Origin: JAWXBG01 sp034439875
GTDB lineage: Bacteria; Bacteroidota; Bacteroidia; Flavobacteriales_D; Sanyastnellaceae
Length of the DNA: 64,000 nt
Direction of reading: 5' to 3'
NCBI GenBank assembly: GCA_034439875.1
Contig: JAWXBG010000223.1
Coordinates: 1-64,000, forward strand
Position numbers and translations under genes: made by a program. Below, in pieces: positions 63,048-64,000 of the stretch; the first letter of the stretch is position 1, and each line of letters begins with the position of its first letter. The notes beneath the pieces were generated by a model. It was given only the letters and a program-made list of their open reading frames with translations. It made no database searches and was not told the DNA's origin.

Positions 63048-64000
63048 TGCTGCTTTTGCTGCCAGTTTCTCAGAATAAAGAGACTCCACAATAGAGAAGC
63101 CGGGAGTTGATTGTAGTAAGTATCCGATTCAACACATTTTTTAAGAAAGATCGGATTTAAGGGTATTTCGTTTTGTTGAATGAGTTCTTGCAACGAACTT
63201 TTTATTCTTTCCCGCAATGGCCCTTTTACCCATTGGTCTATGGGAATTTCAAATCCTTTTTTTCTTTGATTGAGCAAGGTTTTTGGCAAAAGATGCCCGA
63301 ATTCTTGGCGCAAAATCCATTTTTGACCAAGGCGATTTATTTTTTCGTGGGCGCTCATTACGTTTGCGGTTTCAACCACTCTGTAATCCAAGAACGGTGA
63401 ACGGATTTCGAGCGCATGTGCCATACTCATCAGGTCTATTTTTACCAACATATCGTTCGCCAGCACTAGCTTTTGATCAGTCAGCAGAACTCTATTCAAA
63501 TCTCCATTCTGATCCTTCAGCCAGGATTGTCTTGACTGCTTCAGGCGATCCAATAAATCATTTCCGACAATTTCCCCAATCAAATGATCTTCCGTAAATG
63601 CAGCCAACTGCCAGTATGCATTTTGATCGTCGGCTTTCAATATTTTTAAATACCGAGAGGCTTGTCTTTTTTTGTCTTGAAAAAATGAACTTCGGTTTCC
63701 GGAGTCATTTTTAAGAAGAGGTGCGAATAATTGCATTGTACTGTTTAAGGCACTTTTTCTTTTTCTGGAATAAAGTGCATAGTGCTTTCGATAACCGCCA
63801 AAAAGTTCGTCGGCACCATCCCCGCTCAAGGCGACTGTGACATGATTTTTTACGTTTTTGGCCAAAAAATAGGTAGCCACGGAAGAAGAATCCGCGAAGG
63901 GTTCATCGAGTGCGAATAGGTAATCGTCGATGGACTCCAACATGTCTCTTTGAGTCAACGGAATGGTTGTATGGCTTGCACCAATATGAGAAGCCATCAG
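63044..64000 (-). CDS. Asparagine synthase (glutamine-hydrolysing), C-terminal part
   Basis: The reading frame runs off the right edge, so only the C-terminal 318 or so residues are seen; the N-terminal glutaminase domain would be beyond 64000. The synthetase domain shows LFALDEPFADSSSVATYFLA, the pyrophosphate-binding VALSGDGADELFGGYRKHY motif, MAHALEIRSPFLDYRVVE and the terminal KKGFEIPIDQWVKGPLRER and LLWSLFILRNW signatures. It is an AsnB-type amidotransferase, often found in surface-polysaccharide loci in this phylum. The substrate may be aspartate or a sugar/lipid acid. Confidence 0.92.
   Translation of the reverse strand: MMASHIGASHTTIPLTQRDMLESIDDYLFALDEPFADSSSVATYFLAKNVKNHVTVALSGDGADELFGGYRKHYALYSRKRKSALNSTMQLFAPLLKNDSGNRSSFFQDKKRQASRYLKILKADDQNAYWQLAAFTEDHLIGEIVGNDLLDRLKQSRQSWLKDQNGDLNRVLLTDQKLVLANDMLVKIDLMSMAHALEIRSPFLDYRVVETANVMSAHEKINRLGQKWILRQEFGHLLPKTLLNQRKKGFEIPIDQWVKGPLRERIKSSLQELIQQNEIPLNPIFLKKCVESDTYYNQLPASLLWSLFILRNWQQKQH

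Overview
The window comes from a Bacteroidota chromosome, most likely the order Flavobacteriales. The main pointers are a gliding-motility/type IX secretion C-terminal sorting domain, choice-of-anchor B and dockerin-like secreted proteins, a carboxypeptidase-regulatory TonB receptor, DUF5916, GSCFA and DUF2279 proteins, the bacillithiol enzyme BshC, and promoters of the TAnnTTTG type. Most of it is ordinary housekeeping and cell-envelope gene content. I see no prophage, CRISPR array, secretion island or complete insertion sequence.

Layout. 1-450: tRNA-Ala(GGC) with its own terminator. 444-5250: a methyltransferase, a MazG-like pyrophosphohydrolase and the thrS-infC-rpmI-rplT translation operon, in which infC appears to start at AUU behind a strong Shine-Dalgarno sequence. 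5277-9400: an NHLRC2-like secreted protein, a TPR lipoprotein and recA. 9749-13907: a tightly packed serC-serA-DUF1015-yggS-small membrane protein operon. 14475-19700: a DUF4476 protein and flippase, a lipoprotein, RNase Y, ZapA and a coiled-coil partner. 19854-27809: an M23 peptidase, ACMSD, an oligopeptide-binding lipoprotein, an EEP-family lipoprotein, a histone H1-like protein and a DUF2279 protein. 27842-32159: a complete hybrid histidine kinase followed by a paralogue in which every catalytic site is lost. 32393-34274: CoA-binding protein, GNAT and MltG with overlapping ends. 34973-40671: a capsule/exopolysaccharide operon (Wza-like, Wzc-like, RfbC, WecA-like, lytic transglycosylase). 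40677-43964: an overlapping epimerase-photolyase-CoA transferase operon. 44141-56465: surface proteins, an ABC exporter, a TonB receptor, DUF5916, an ECF sigma/anti-sigma pair and a T9SS type B protein. 56613-64000: bshC, ruvX, dapD, GT9, GSCFA, two small hypothetical genes and the C-terminal part of an asparagine synthase running off the right edge.

The least expected structure is in the intergenic regions. Two dispersed repeat families recur. One is a 172-bp fold-back element with 17-bp terminal inverted repeats. It is present in three full copies of identical length, each flanked by a different perfect 5-bp direct repeat (TTGAA, ATTAA, TTAAA), so it behaves as a non-autonomous transposon (MITE). 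The other is a longer mosaic repeat built around a 43-nt hairpin, with about seven hairpin copies. At 14104-14487 a MITE has inserted inside a copy of the second family, which orders the two events. No transposase for either family lies in the window.

All domain and family names are from reading protein motifs by eye; no database search was run.
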